This document shows positions 26,391 through 35,285 of a stretch of 64,000 nucleotides of DNA, in pieces (the first letter of the stretch is position 1; each line of letters starts with the position of its first letter). A model generated the notes under the pieces. That model made no database searches, was not told the DNA's origin, and was given only the letters and a program-made list of their open reading frames with translations. The translations under genes were made by a program, and so were the position numbers. The DNA is from SHVO01 sp041905795 (GTDB lineage Bacteria > Pseudomonadota > Alphaproteobacteria > Rhodospirillales > Rhodospirillaceae): contig JAYRKL010000010.1 in assembly GCA_041905795.1 (NCBI GenBank), positions 62,001-126,000 of the forward strand, given 5' to 3'.

Positions 26391-27089
26391 ATGGGTAAGG
26401 ACATCACCGTTTCCGGCAAGGACGGCGCCTTTGGCGGTTATCTCGCCACACCTGCCTCCGGAAAAGGCCCGGCGGTTGTGGTGATCCAGGAGATCTTCGG
26501 CGTCAATCCCTGGGTGCGCAGCGTCGCCGACATGATGGCGGCGGAAGGCTACATCGCCCTGGCGCCGGACCTGTTCTGGCGTATCGCGCCCGGCGTCCAG
26601 CTGGATCCCACCAAGCCCGACGAGAAGAAGCAGGCGTTCGCGCTGTACGGCAAATACGATTTCGAGAAGGCGCTCGCGGACATTCAATCCACCATCACCC
26701 ACCTGCGCGGCCTGCCCGGGGCGACCGGCAAGGTCGGCGCCATGGGCTTTTGCGCCGGCGGCCTGCTCACCTATATGGCCGCGGCGCGCACCGACGCCGA
26801 CGCCTTCTCCAGCTACTACGGCGGCGGCATCGACGGCAAACTGGACCTCATGGGTAAGATCAAGAAGCCCACCCTGCTCCACCTCGCCGGCGTCGACGAT
26901 TATGTGCCCGCGGAAGCCCAGGCCAGGATCAAGGACGCCGCGGCCGGCAATCCCGACGTGACGGTGCATGTCTATCCCGGCGCGCACCACGGCTTCTGCC
27001 GCGTGCCCGATCCCGCGGTTTACGACGCGGCCGCCTGTAAACTGGCGCACGGCCGCACCTTTGAACTCTTCAGGAACGCTCTCGCTTAA
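26391..27089 (+). CDS. Dienelactone hydrolase family protein
   Basis: 232 residues, alpha/beta hydrolase. The nucleophile elbow is GFCAGG with cysteine as in dienelactone hydrolase. The aspartate (GVDDYV) and histidine (YPGAHHGF) of the triad are in place, and VVIQEIFGVN is typical of the family N-terminus. It would open cyclic dienelactones to maleylacetate-type products, though many members act on other esters. The start ATG 26391 has GGAGAA upstream. Two GST genes follow in the same direction. Confidence 0.88.
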   Translation: MGKDITVSGKDGAFGGYLATPASGKGPAVVVIQEIFGVNPWVRSVADMMAAEGYIALAPDLFWRIAPGVQLDPTKPDEKKQAFALYGKYDFEKALADIQSTITHLRGLPGATGKVGAMGFCAGGLLTYMAAARTDADAFSSYYGGGIDGKLDLMGKIKKPTLLHLAGVDDYVPAEAQARIKDAAAGNPDVTVHVYPGAHHGFCRVPDPAVYDAAACKLAHGRTFELFRNALA

Positions 27090-27114
27090 CTCTCAAACCT
27101 CCGGGGGAACGACC

Positions 27115-27768
27115 ATGGCACTGGAAATCTACGGCGCTATCTTTTCGCCTTACTGCGCGCGCGTTGCGCTCACCGCCCGCCACAAAGGCCTCAAACTGAA
27201 GTTCAGCCCGATGCCGGGCGGCGGCTACAAGTCGCCGGAATACCTCAAGCTCAACCCGCTGGGCAAAGTGCCGACGCTGAAGGACGGCAAGACCATCGTC
27301 TATGAATCGGCGGTGATCGTGGAATACCTGGACGCCAAGTCCAGGAAAAAGCCGGTGGTCCCCAGGAACGCCAAGGCCGCGGCGAGCGCGCGCATGGTCG
27401 GCGCGGTGGTGGGCGACTATGTCCACAACGCCGTCGGCAAGCTTTTCGCCCATATGGGCCCGGACAGGAACCAGGCCGCCATCGACGCGGCGATCGCCGA
27501 GATCAACAAGTACCTGGACATCGCCGAACAGGTGATCGCGGCCAAGCCCTATGCCGCCGGCGCCAAGTTCTCGATCGCCGACGTGTTCGCGCTGCCGTCG
27601 CTCGGCTTCATGAACCTGTTCCTGCCGCTGTTCGGCGTCGCCAACCCCATCGCCGGACGCAAGAAACTCGCCCGCTATATGGCCAAGGCCAGGAAGGACA
27701 AGCTCATGGGCGGCGTGCTGGCCGACATGGAAGACGGCTTCCGCGCCTGGCAGAAGAGCCGAGGCTGA
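27115..27768 (+). CDS. Glutathione S-transferase family protein, tandem copy 1
   Basis: 217 residues. The N-terminal thioredoxin-fold domain has SPYCARVALTARHKGL, LNPLGKVPTLKDG and YESAVIVEYLD (glutathione-binding ES motif). An all-helical C-terminal domain follows. The SPYCAR segment keeps a possible catalytic serine/cysteine. It is separated by 2 bp from a second GST gene; the two products align throughout their N-terminal domains. Confidence 0.87.
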   Translation: MALEIYGAIFSPYCARVALTARHKGLKLKFSPMPGGGYKSPEYLKLNPLGKVPTLKDGKTIVYESAVIVEYLDAKSRKKPVVPRNAKAAASARMVGAVVGDYVHNAVGKLFAHMGPDRNQAAIDAAIAEINKYLDIAEQVIAAKPYAAGAKFSIADVFALPSLGFMNLFLPLFGVANPIAGRKKLARYMAKARKDKLMGGVLADMEDGFRAWQKSRG

Positions 27769-27770
27769 TT

Positions 27771-28436
27771 ATGACCATGATCTTGTATGGCCGCATCCTG
27801 TCGCCGTACCTGGCGCGCTGCGTGATCGCGGCGAACGCGAAGGGCGTGAGGGTGGAGGTGCGGTTGCCGCCCTCCAGCATCAAGGCCGCGCCCTACCTCA
27901 AGATGAACCCGCTGGGGCTGATGCCGGTGCTCAAGGACGGCAAGACGGTGATCTATGAGTCGGCGGCGATCGTCGACTACATCGACAGCAAGTCACGCAA
28001 GAACCCCTTGGCGCCCAAGACCGCCAAGGGCGTGCTGCAAACCCGGCTCCCGGCGGCCATCGCCAATGAATACGTGCAGAGCCACGGGGTCGACCTGTTC
28101 CGCCTGAAGCGCGGCACATCGGCCAAGCCCGTGGACCCCGCCGTCAGCGGGCCGGCGCTGGTGAAGGGCCTGGACGTGCTGGAGCAGGTGCTGGCCAAGG
28201 GCAAGTTCGCGGGTGGGGCGAAGATCTCGGTGGCGGATTGCTTCATCCCGCCGGCGCTGGTGTTCGCGGCGCGCGTGGCGAGCCTGTTCGGCCTGGGCGA
28301 TATCTTCGCCGGGAGGCCCAAGCTCGCGAAATACTGGAAGGGCATCCGCAAGCACCCGGCGGTGAAGCCGGTGGTGGACGGCATGAACGCCATGATGGAC
28401 GAGGCGCTGGCGGGGCGGTTGCCGCCGCTGCACTAG
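27771..28436 (+). CDS. Glutathione S-transferase family protein, tandem copy 2
   Basis: 221 residues. The N-terminal domain (SPYLARCVIAANAKGV, MNPLGLMPVLKDGK, YESAAIVDYID) is plainly related to the gene just upstream, but the SPYC cysteine is leucine here (SPYLAR). The second domain is more divergent. It probably arose by tandem duplication and shares the transcript with the hydrolase and GST copy 1. Confidence 0.87.
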   Translation: MTMILYGRILSPYLARCVIAANAKGVRVEVRLPPSSIKAAPYLKMNPLGLMPVLKDGKTVIYESAAIVDYIDSKSRKNPLAPKTAKGVLQTRLPAAIANEYVQSHGVDLFRLKRGTSAKPVDPAVSGPALVKGLDVLEQVLAKGKFAGGAKISVADCFIPPALVFAARVASLFGLGDIFAGRPKLAKYWKGIRKHPAVKPVVDGMNAMMDEALAGRLPPLH

Positions 28437-28509
28437 AACAACTGCGGCGCCCTCGAACTTGATCCGGGGATGACGGTTGTGTGTGTGGAAGCGCCTCAGC
28501 GCTCCAATC

Positions 28510-28959
28510 TCAGTGCTTGGCCAGCGCCGAGTTGGTGTTGCGCAGGCGGTGGCTGAACACCGTGCACATCTGGAACAGCGCGGCCGGGTTGGAGTGCAGC
28601 AGTTGGCGGAACGAGTCACGGTCGACGCGCAGCACCGTCACCGCGCTCACCGCGCGCACGTTGGCCGAACGCGGGTAATCGTCGAACACCGACATCTCGC
28701 CGAAATAGGATTTCGGGCCCAGTTCGGTGATCGGGATCTTCTCCTCGCCGCGCGAGACATAGACCTCGACCGTGCCTTCCCGCAGGATGATCAGGTCGTT
28801 GGTGGCTTCGCCCTCGATCAGGACGATTTCGCCGGGCTCGAAACGCTCGACCATGGCGATGGCGAGGATGCTCTTCAGGTCCTGCTCCGGCACATGCCGG
28901 AACAGCGCCACCGAATTCAGGAAATCCAGATCGGCCTTATCGAACGACATGTCTCGCAT
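28510..28959 (-). CDS. Cyclic-nucleotide-binding-domain protein
   Basis: 149 residues, one cNMP-binding domain and little else. FEPGEIVLIEGEATNDLIILREGTVEV and the phosphate-binding-cassette-like YFGEMSVFDDYPRSANVRA are clear. There is no DNA-binding or kinase domain, so it is a stand-alone sensor or scaffold. The first 28 residues are a short helical leader. It is divergent from the K+/H+ antiporter gene across about 295 bp, in which I see nothing beyond a likely promoter region. Confidence 0.87.
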   Translation of the reverse strand: MRDMSFDKADLDFLNSVALFRHVPEQDLKSILAIAMVERFEPGEIVLIEGEATNDLIILREGTVEVYVSRGEEKIPITELGPKSYFGEMSVFDDYPRSANVRAVSAVTVLRVDRDSFRQLLHSNPAALFQMCTVFSHRLRNTNSALAKH

Positions 28960-29254
28960 TTCCCCGCAGCCACTTTTCCCGGGCGTCTTAACGCCCGCGC
29001 GCCGGGTCTTTTGACCCGGTCATTTGCGTGACGTATTTACAATCATTACGGTTGCCGAATAACTAAAATACGGCCCGGCACCTGCAATAAGCGTGTTTTC
29101 TGCCGTCTATTTGAATGGCGGCGGTTGAAAGGCTGGCGCGAGAAGAGCAACTCCCGCGCGTTATCATCGTATAGGGTAGGGAAACCGGCCCGTCATTGAG
29201 TCACATCAAACCGGCTGGCACAGGCGGTTAAACCAGGGAGACGGCGCCGGGCGC

Positions 29255-31033
29255 ATGGAATCGATCGATATCACCAACGCCGCGCTGCTTCTGGGCGCCG
29301 CCCTCGCCGTCCTGGGCATCCTCTCCAGCCTGGTGGCGCAGCGGTTCGGCGCGCCGTTGCTGCTGATCTTCCTGGTGATCGGCATGCTGGCCGGCGAGGA
29401 CGGGCCCGGACACCTGCCGTTCAGCGACTACAAGCTCACCTATCTCATCGGCTCCTTCGCCCTGGCCGTGATCCTGTTCGATGGCGGTTTGCGCACCAAG
29501 ATGGGGCATCTGCGCGGCGCGGTGGCGCCCGCCGTGACCCTGGCGACCTTGGGGGTCGTCATCACCGGGGGGCTCACGGGCCTGGTCGCCGCCTATCTGT
29601 TCAAGCTGCCGGCGCTCGAGGGCCTGCTGGTGGGCGCGGTGGTGTCCTCCACCGACGCGGCGGCCGTGTTCTTCCTGATCCACGCCGGCGGTCTGCAGCT
29701 TCGCCGGCGCGTGGGCGCGACCCTGGAGATGGAATCCGCCACCAACGATCCGGTGGCGGTGTTCCTGACCATGGTGCTGGTGCAGCTGGTGGTGGCCGCG
29801 AGCGCCGGCGTCAGTCATACCGGCGGCGAGATCGCCGAGTTCCTGGCACTCCAGGTGACGATCGGCGCCGTCGGCGGCCTGGCGGGCGGGTTCGCGTCGT
29901 CATGGCTGTTGAACCGCATCGACCTGCCGGGCGGGCTGCACCCGCTCATGGTGATCGCGCTCGCGGTCTTGATCTACGGCGCGACCGCGGTGCTCGAGGG
30001 CTCCGGCTTCCTCGCGGTTTATCTCGCCGGCATGATCATGGGGAACCGCCCCTTGCGCGCCCAGGCCAGCATCGTCACGGTCAACGACGCCGCCACCTGG
30101 CTGTCGCAGATCGTCATGTTCATGGTGCTGGGCCTGCTGGTGACGCCGTCCAAGCTCATCGCCACCGCCCTGCCCGCCTGCGCCGTCGCCGGGTTCCTGC
30201 TCCTGTTCGGACGCCCGATCGCCGTCTGGCTATGCCTGACGCCGTTCAAATTCGCCGCCAAGGAGAAATGGCTGGTGTCCTGGGTGGGCCTGCGCGGCGC
30301 CGTCAGCATCTTCCTGGCCGCCATCCCCACCTTGTCGGGCGTGCCGCATGCCGAGCTGTATTTCAACGTCGCCTTTGTCGTGGTGCTGCTGTCGCTGCTG
30401 GTGCAGGGCTGGACCCTCACCTGGTCGGCGCGGAAACTGGACCTGGCCCTGCCGCGCACCGCCGCGGCCGTGCACCGCCAGGAAGTCGACCTGCCCGGCC
30501 AGCTGGCCCTGGAGATGGTGGGCTACCGTGTGCGGCCCGAGAGCGCGGTCATGAACGGCGGTGCCATTCCGCCGTGGGCCAAGCCCGCCTTCGTGGTGCG
30601 CCGCGAGCAGGTGATCACCCCCAGCCAGGCCGGCGCCCTGCAAGGCAACGACTACGCCTACTTCCTGGCCCCGCCCGAGCGCGCCGAGCGCCTCGACCAA
30701 CTGTTCGCGCCCCACGCCGAGCTGCTCACCACCAACGAACCGTTCTTCGGCGAATTCGCCTTCGACGGCGCCATCCGCCTCCAGGACCTCGAGACCTTCT
30801 ACGGCCTGAAGGTGGTGGGCCACGACCCCCTGCTGACGGTGGCGGGGCTGTTCGCCGAAAAGTTCGAGAACAAGCCGGAGGTCGGCGATCACTTGCCCCT
30901 GGGCGGCGCGGTGCTGGTGGTGCGCGAAGTGCAGGACGACCAGGTTGTCCGCGCCGGCCTGCAACTGGACGCCCATGCCGACGATCCGGTCCTGGGGTGG
31001 TTCGAGCGGATGAAAAAGAAATTCCGCAAGTGA
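29255..31033 (+). CDS. Potassium/proton antiporter, CPA1 family (CvrA/NhaP2-like)
   Basis: 592 residues. About 12 transmembrane helices (1-400) form a Na+/H+ exchanger domain with DGGLRTKM and the VVSSTDAAAVFFL and ESATNDPVAVFL motifs that carry ion-binding aspartates. A soluble C-terminus follows with an RCK_C-like part (around 430-500) and a CorC-type domain, the NhaP2/CvrA layout. It exchanges K+ for H+ across the inner membrane for osmotic or pH balance. The cytoplasmic tail probably gates transport by binding nucleotides. Confidence 0.9.
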   Translation: MESIDITNAALLLGAALAVLGILSSLVAQRFGAPLLLIFLVIGMLAGEDGPGHLPFSDYKLTYLIGSFALAVILFDGGLRTKMGHLRGAVAPAVTLATLGVVITGGLTGLVAAYLFKLPALEGLLVGAVVSSTDAAAVFFLIHAGGLQLRRRVGATLEMESATNDPVAVFLTMVLVQLVVAASAGVSHTGGEIAEFLALQVTIGAVGGLAGGFASSWLLNRIDLPGGLHPLMVIALAVLIYGATAVLEGSGFLAVYLAGMIMGNRPLRAQASIVTVNDAATWLSQIVMFMVLGLLVTPSKLIATALPACAVAGFLLLFGRPIAVWLCLTPFKFAAKEKWLVSWVGLRGAVSIFLAAIPTLSGVPHAELYFNVAFVVVLLSLLVQGWTLTWSARKLDLALPRTAAAVHRQEVDLPGQLALEMVGYRVRPESAVMNGGAIPPWAKPAFVVRREQVITPSQAGALQGNDYAYFLAPPERAERLDQLFAPHAELLTTNEPFFGEFAFDGAIRLQDLETFYGLKVVGHDPLLTVAGLFAEKFENKPEVGDHLPLGGAVLVVREVQDDQVVRAGLQLDAHADDPVLGWFERMKKKFRK

Positions 31034-31106
31034 CCGGGGGACTCGGGCCGCAGCCTGGCGGCGAGGACTCCGGGCCGAACCGGTCTCTCCCTCGGCCTAG
31101 AACACT

Positions 31107-31718
31107 CTAAAACTCGATCCCGGCCTGGGCCTTCACACCGCTTTTGAACGGATGCTTGATCATCTCCATTTCGGTGACCAGGTCGGCCGCCGCGATCAGC
31201 GCCTCGGGCGCGTTGCGGCCGGTGATGATCACATGGGTCTCCGCCGGTTTGTTCCTCAGCGTCTCGATCACCTCGTCCACCGGCAGGTAGTCGTAGCGCA
31301 ACACGATATTGAGTTCGTCGCACACCACCATTTTCCAGTCCGGGTCCATGATGCGCGCCTTGGCGGCCTCCCAGGCCTCGCGCGCCCTGGCGATGTCCCG
31401 CGCCCGGTCCTGGGTATCCCAGGTGAAGCCTTCGCCCATGGGACGCATCTCCACCAGCCCCGGGAAGGCGTCGAACACCACCTGCTCGCCGGTGGTCATG
31501 GCGCCCTTGATGAACTGGATGATGGAGGTCTTGAAGCCGTGGCCGATGGCGCGGCACACCATGCCGAACGCGGCCGTGCTCTTGCCCTTGCCTTTGCCCG
31601 TGTGGACGATGACCAGGCCGCGCGCGATGGTTTTCTTTTCCATCATCTTCTCGCGCGCCGCCTGCACCTTCCTCATCTTGGCGTTATGGCGGGCGTTGCG
31701 GTCTTCGTCCTCGGTCAT
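31107..31718 (-). CDS. cobO: Cob(I)yrinic acid a,c-diamide adenosyltransferase
   Basis: 203 residues from ATG 31718 (MTEDEDRNARH). The P-loop VHTGKGKGKSTAAFGM (about 38-53) is diagnostic, as are GFTWDTQDR and VVCDELNIVLRYDYLP. The C-terminal NAPEALIAAADLVTEM also fits CobO/BtuR. It transfers the adenosyl group of ATP to Co(I) corrinoids in coenzyme B12 synthesis or salvage. No other cobalamin gene and no cobalamin riboswitch is near. The cation exporter gene lies 63 bp upstream on the same strand. Confidence 0.92.
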   Translation of the reverse strand: MTEDEDRNARHNAKMRKVQAAREKMMEKKTIARGLVIVHTGKGKGKSTAAFGMVCRAIGHGFKTSIIQFIKGAMTTGEQVVFDAFPGLVEMRPMGEGFTWDTQDRARDIARAREAWEAAKARIMDPDWKMVVCDELNIVLRYDYLPVDEVIETLRNKPAETHVIITGRNAPEALIAAADLVTEMEMIKHPFKSGVKAQAGIEF

Positions 31719-31781
31719 GCGGCCGTTATAGCCGCGGGGGACGGCCAGTCCTAGGCCCTTCCCCGCGGCGGTCCGCATCCC

Positions 31782-32714
31782 CTAGCCGCGCCCGGCGCGG
31801 CGGTCCGCATCGAAGCTTTGCGCTTCGATGAACACCCGGGTCACATCCGGATGCCGGTCCTTGATCCGGCGCTCGATGGAGGTGACCGTGCGTTCCACGT
31901 CCGACGCGGTCAGCGTATCCTCGAAGTCCAGGCTAAGAGCCACGAACACGTCATTGGGCCCGAAGTGCATGGTCATGGCCTGGTTGAGGCCGATGACCCC
32001 GGGCGTGGCGCGCGCAATGCGGTTGATGCCGAGGCGGGTGTCGTGGCTGGCGGCCTCGCCGGTGAGCAGGCTCTGGCTCTTGGCGCCCAGGAACAGGGCG
32101 GTGGTCGCCAGGATGACGCCGATCACCAGCGAGGCGATGGCGTCCAGCTCCGGCATGTCCAGCCGCACCGAAAGGAAAATCCCGATCAGCGCCACCAGCA
32201 GGCCCAGCAGCGCCGCCGAATCCTCGAACAGCACCGTGAACACGGTGGGGTCCTTGCTGGAGCGTACCGCCTCGACCCAGCCGCGCCCGGCCTTCTCGCG
32301 GCGGAAGGCGTTGAAAGCCACCATCCAGACCCCGCCCTCGAACAGCAGACTGATGCCGAGCACGATGTAATTGATCCATGGATCGTGGATCGGCGTGGGA
32401 TCGTGCAGTTCCTCCAGCCCGCGCATGATCGACACCACCGCGCCGCCGCCGAAGATCAGGACCGCCACGACAAAGGTATAGAAATAGAGCTGGAGGCCGT
32501 ATCCGAAGGGATGGCGCGCCGAGGGCGGCTTGGCCGAGACCCGCAGGCCGAACAGGAGCAGCAACTGGTTGCCGGTATCTACCACCGAGTGCACGCCTTC
32601 GCTCAGCATGGCGGCGCTGCCGGTGACCGCGGCGGCGATGAACTTGGTGACGGCGATGAGCGTGTTGCCGATGAGGGCGGCGAAGATGACGCCCTTGGAG
32701 GTATGCGAGGCCAT
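31782..32714 (-). CDS. Cation diffusion facilitator (CDF) transporter
   Basis: 310 residues. Six helices precede a C-terminal cytoplasmic domain. LSEGVHSVVDTGNQLLLL gives the metal-site histidine/aspartate of TM2, and FEDSAALLGLL gives the corresponding TM5 site (xxDxA rather than HxxxD). The substitution suggests a specificity other than classical zinc transport, but the metal cannot be deduced. The C-terminal domain ends in FIEAQSFD. It lies in the same direction as cobO and 76 bp from the creatininase homologue. Confidence 0.88.
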   Translation of the reverse strand: MASHTSKGVIFAALIGNTLIAVTKFIAAAVTGSAAMLSEGVHSVVDTGNQLLLLFGLRVSAKPPSARHPFGYGLQLYFYTFVVAVLIFGGGAVVSIMRGLEELHDPTPIHDPWINYIVLGISLLFEGGVWMVAFNAFRREKAGRGWVEAVRSSKDPTVFTVLFEDSAALLGLLVALIGIFLSVRLDMPELDAIASLVIGVILATTALFLGAKSQSLLTGEAASHDTRLGINRIARATPGVIGLNQAMTMHFGPNDVFVALSLDFEDTLTASDVERTVTSIERRIKDRHPDVTRVFIEAQSFDADRRAGRG

Positions 32715-32790
32715 GCCCCCGTTATTAGCAGGCGCATGGCCTCCGCGCGATCACGCTCGTTTGATCGAATGTGACAGCGGCTTTTTTCGC

Positions 32791-33648
32791 CTATTTTGCC
32801 GCGGTCAGGGCCTTGATCTGCTTCACCGCCGTATCGACCTTCAGCTCGAAGAACCGCTTGCCGATCTCGGCCGAGGATTTGCGCGCGTCCCCGCCGATGC
32901 CGTTCTTCACCGACTTGGCGTTGGGGTCGCGGGGGGCGCCGGGCGCCGGCACGAGGTCACCCAGCGCCGTCGCCAGCTGGTCGCGGCGGACGTATTTATT
33001 GTCCGGGTCCAGGTACATCATCAGCGAGGTGTCGAGGATGCCGGCGTGGGCGCCGCGCGGATACCCCTCTTTCACCAAGATCTCGGTCATCTCGCTGTTG
33101 GCCTTGGTGTAGGACTCGTTGGCGTAATAGACATGCACACCGTTGGCCTTGTGCTTGTCGTCGAGCTTCTTGGCGACCGCGGCGTAGACGCCGGTGGGGC
33201 CCTGCCCGCCACCGCTGTCGCCCATGAGGATCACGGTCTTGAAGCCGTTGACCACGCCGTCCTCGGCGAGTTCTTCCAGCACCTGGCCCAGCGCTTCGGC
33301 CGAGAGGTTGAAGCTGCCGGGGATTTCCGCCGACATGCCGGTGGGCGAGAACGGCATCACCGGGAGCGCCAGCGCGTTGCCCAGGCGTTCGGCAATGGCC
33401 TTCACGATCGGGCGGCCCATCATATTGTGCCCGGCGATGACGTTCTGCGGTCCGCGCTGCTCGGTGCCGCCGGTGTAGATCAGCAGGGTGTTTTTGCCGG
33501 CGGCCATGGCGGCCTTCAGCTCCACCCAGGTCATCATGTCGATTTCGACACCTGATGCCGCGGGCGCCGCGGCGGCATGAGCGGCCGGCGCGGCGAACAG
33601 CGCGGCGGCGGTGAACACGGCCGCGGCCGTGCAACGGAATGAACGCAT
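32791..33648 (-). CDS. Secreted creatininase-family protein with altered metal ligands
   Basis: 285 residues with a signal peptide (about 1-25, AAPAAHA). The creatininase fold is marked by GGTEQRGPQNVIAGHN and GDSGGGQGPTGVYAA. In characterised creatininases these read TEQHGPH...D and GHGGN. Here the first histidine is Arg, the next is Gln and the GHGG histidine is Ser, so the usual dinuclear metal site cannot form in the same way. Other exported relatives also vary here. Periplasmic amidohydrolase is the fold-based guess; the activity is uncertain. Confidence 0.8.
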   Translation of the reverse strand: MRSFRCTAAAVFTAAALFAAPAAHAAAAPAASGVEIDMMTWVELKAAMAAGKNTLLIYTGGTEQRGPQNVIAGHNMMGRPIVKAIAERLGNALALPVMPFSPTGMSAEIPGSFNLSAEALGQVLEELAEDGVVNGFKTVILMGDSGGGQGPTGVYAAVAKKLDDKHKANGVHVYYANESYTKANSEMTEILVKEGYPRGAHAGILDTSLMMYLDPDNKYVRRDQLATALGDLVPAPGAPRDPNAKSVKNGIGGDARKSSAEIGKRFFELKVDTAVKQIKALTAAK

Positions 33649-33710
33649 CGGAAAAACCCTCCCTTATCGTGAAAGGAGGACTATAGGGCCCGGAACAGTT
33701 TCGTGAAAGC

Positions 33711-34520
33711 TTAGGGATTGAGCAGTTTCAGCGCCTGTTCGTGCACGCGCCGGTCGCCGGCGGCCACCACGCCGCCGCCGTTGCCCGGGACATTGCCTTT
33801 CCAGTCAGTGATGACGCCGCCGGCGGCCTCCACCAGCGGGATCAGGGCGGAAATGTCCCAGCGCTTGGAAAGCGATTCTACGATCAGGTCACAGAAGCCC
33901 ATGACCAGGGTGGCGAAGATATAGCAGTCGCCGCCCCAGCGCGTGAGCTTGGCCTTGTCGGCGACGCGGCCGAAGGCGTCCCAGGCGTGCGCGCCGAGCT
34001 TGGGGAACGCCTCGGGCGTGGTGGCGCACAGCAGCGCGTCGGCGAGCCCGGTGCAGGCACGCACTTTGAGCGGCGTGGTCTTGTCTTTCTCATGCAGCAT
34101 GGATGTGCCGTTGACGCTGAAGAAGCGCTCGCCCAGCCACGGCTGGTCGATCATGCCCAGCACCGGTACGCCGCCCTGTTCCAGCGAGATCAACGTGCCC
34201 CATTCGTGGCGGCCGTTGATGAAGGCGCGGGTGCCGTCCACCGGATCCAGGATCCAGCAGAGGCCGTTCCTGCTGGGCTTCTCGCCGTATTCCTCGCCGA
34301 GGATACCGTCGTCGGGGCGCATCTCTTCGATCACCGCGCGGATGGCGCGTTCGGCACCCTTGTCGGCCTCGGTCACGGGGTCGAAGATCGGCTTGCCGTT
34401 GATCATGGCCGCCTTGGCATCGACGTCGATGGGCGCACGGAAGAACGGGCGGATCACTGCGCCGGATACGTCGGCCAGGTGATGGGCGAAGGCAATCGTT
34501 TCAGGATCGACTTTAGACAT
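33711..34520 (-). CDS. hisN: Histidinol-phosphatase, inositol-monophosphatase type
   Basis: 269 residues. Metal-binding motifs are FDPVTEADKGAE, GEEYGE, the signature DPVDGTRAFINGRHEWG and, near the C-terminus, WDISALIPLVEAAGG. The G-R-HEWG context after DGT and overall length fit HisN, which makes histidinol from histidinol phosphate in histidine biosynthesis; a general inositol monophosphatase is the alternative. The gene is isolated from other his genes. An inverted copy of the interspersed repeat begins 10 bp upstream of its start codon. Confidence 0.88.
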   Translation of the reverse strand: MSKVDPETIAFAHHLADVSGAVIRPFFRAPIDVDAKAAMINGKPIFDPVTEADKGAERAIRAVIEEMRPDDGILGEEYGEKPSRNGLCWILDPVDGTRAFINGRHEWGTLISLEQGGVPVLGMIDQPWLGERFFSVNGTSMLHEKDKTTPLKVRACTGLADALLCATTPEAFPKLGAHAWDAFGRVADKAKLTRWGGDCYIFATLVMGFCDLIVESLSKRWDISALIPLVEAAGGVITDWKGNVPGNGGGVVAAGDRRVHEQALKLLNP

Positions 34521-34530
34521 TCAGGCCCCC

Positions 34531-34638
34531 CTAGAGCATGATCGAGTCATATTGAATCGGGATCATGCTTTAGTCTTTTTTGGTTTGGTCGCATTTTCTG
34601 CGATGAACCGGCATCCACTTCATCGGAAAATGCTCTAG
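34531..34638 (-). repeat. Interspersed two-hairpin repeat, copy 3 (inverted)
   Basis: Reverse complement of the elements at 9129 and 26252, about 108 bp with complete CTAGAGCAT and ATGCTCTAG ends. The TAG stop of the leftward flavin-reductase gene (34635-34637) is the terminal CTAG of the repeat. It separates that gene from hisN. Confidence 0.9.
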
Positions 34639-35186
34639 ACATTTAAGCCCCTGAGCGCGCCGATATGGAACAGCAGGGGGGCCTTGCCGATATTGAAAAT
34701 GCGCCGGACACGGCCGACGATGATGTCGTGGTCGCCGCCGGGATAACGCGCCTCGGTGCGGCATTCCAGGTAGACCACGCAGCCGTCGATCAGCGGCACG
34801 CCATCGAGGCCGGTGTGCAAGGTCACGCCGTCGAACTTGTCGCGGCCGGTGCGCGCGAAACGCAGCGCGAAATCCTCCTGGTCCGCCGACAGCACATTGA
34901 CCGCGAAGGCGCTGCCCACCTGATAGCAATTGTAGCTCACCGACTCCTTGGCGATGCTCCACAGGATCAGGGGCGGGTCGAGGGACAGGGAATTGAAGGA
35001 ACTGACGGTGATGCCGACCGGTTCGTCGACCGCGCCTGTACCTTTATGGGGCACAAGCGCGGTCATGACCGTGACGCCGGTGCAGAAATGGCCCAGGGCG
35101 TCGCGGAATTGGCGCTGCGCGGCCTCGCTGCCGGCGGGGTCGATCCCCTCCTTGCCGCCGATGGTGGTCACACTGCCGTCATTCAT
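34635..35186 (-). CDS. Flavin reductase family protein
   Basis: 183 residues, a split-barrel FMN-binding domain. HFCTGVTVMTA, GITVSSFNSLSLDPPLILW and FAVNVLSADQ are characteristic of flavin reductases that feed FMNH2/FADH2 to two-component monooxygenases. No partner oxygenase is next to it. ATG 35186 is preferred to GTG 35219 because the latter lies inside the intergenic palindrome. No clear Shine-Dalgarno precedes it, and a TATTAT -10-like element ends only 10 bp upstream, so the mRNA may be leaderless. Confidence 0.87.
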   Translation of the reverse strand: MNDGSVTTIGGKEGIDPAGSEAAQRQFRDALGHFCTGVTVMTALVPHKGTGAVDEPVGITVSSFNSLSLDPPLILWSIAKESVSYNCYQVGSAFAVNVLSADQEDFALRFARTGRDKFDGVTLHTGLDGVPLIDGCVVYLECRTEARYPGGDHDIIVGRVRRIFNIGKAPLLFHIGALRGLNV

Positions 35187-35211
35187 GGTCGGTTTTATAA
35201 TAGCCAAACGC

Positions 35212-35230
35212 CTGTCCACCTGATGGACAG
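35212..35230. promoter_or_regulatory. Perfect 19-bp palindrome, candidate operator of the divergent IclR regulator
   Basis: CTGTCCA-CCTGA-TGGACAG is the only perfect palindrome seen between the divergent flavin-reductase and IclR-type genes. Such a position is typical of an operator used by the adjacent regulator for itself and its target. It lies just upstream of the TATTAT element of the flavin-reductase gene. Binding is inferred, not shown. Confidence 0.55.
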
Positions 35231-35285
35231 CACAGTAACATGGGGCTGTCTAAGTAGGGAATCTGGACGGACACCACAAGCCGTG

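Noticed and set aside
31719..31781. Cobalamin riboswitch before cobO
   Set aside because: Only 63 bp separate cobO from the upstream gene and no B12-box-like sequence is visible there.
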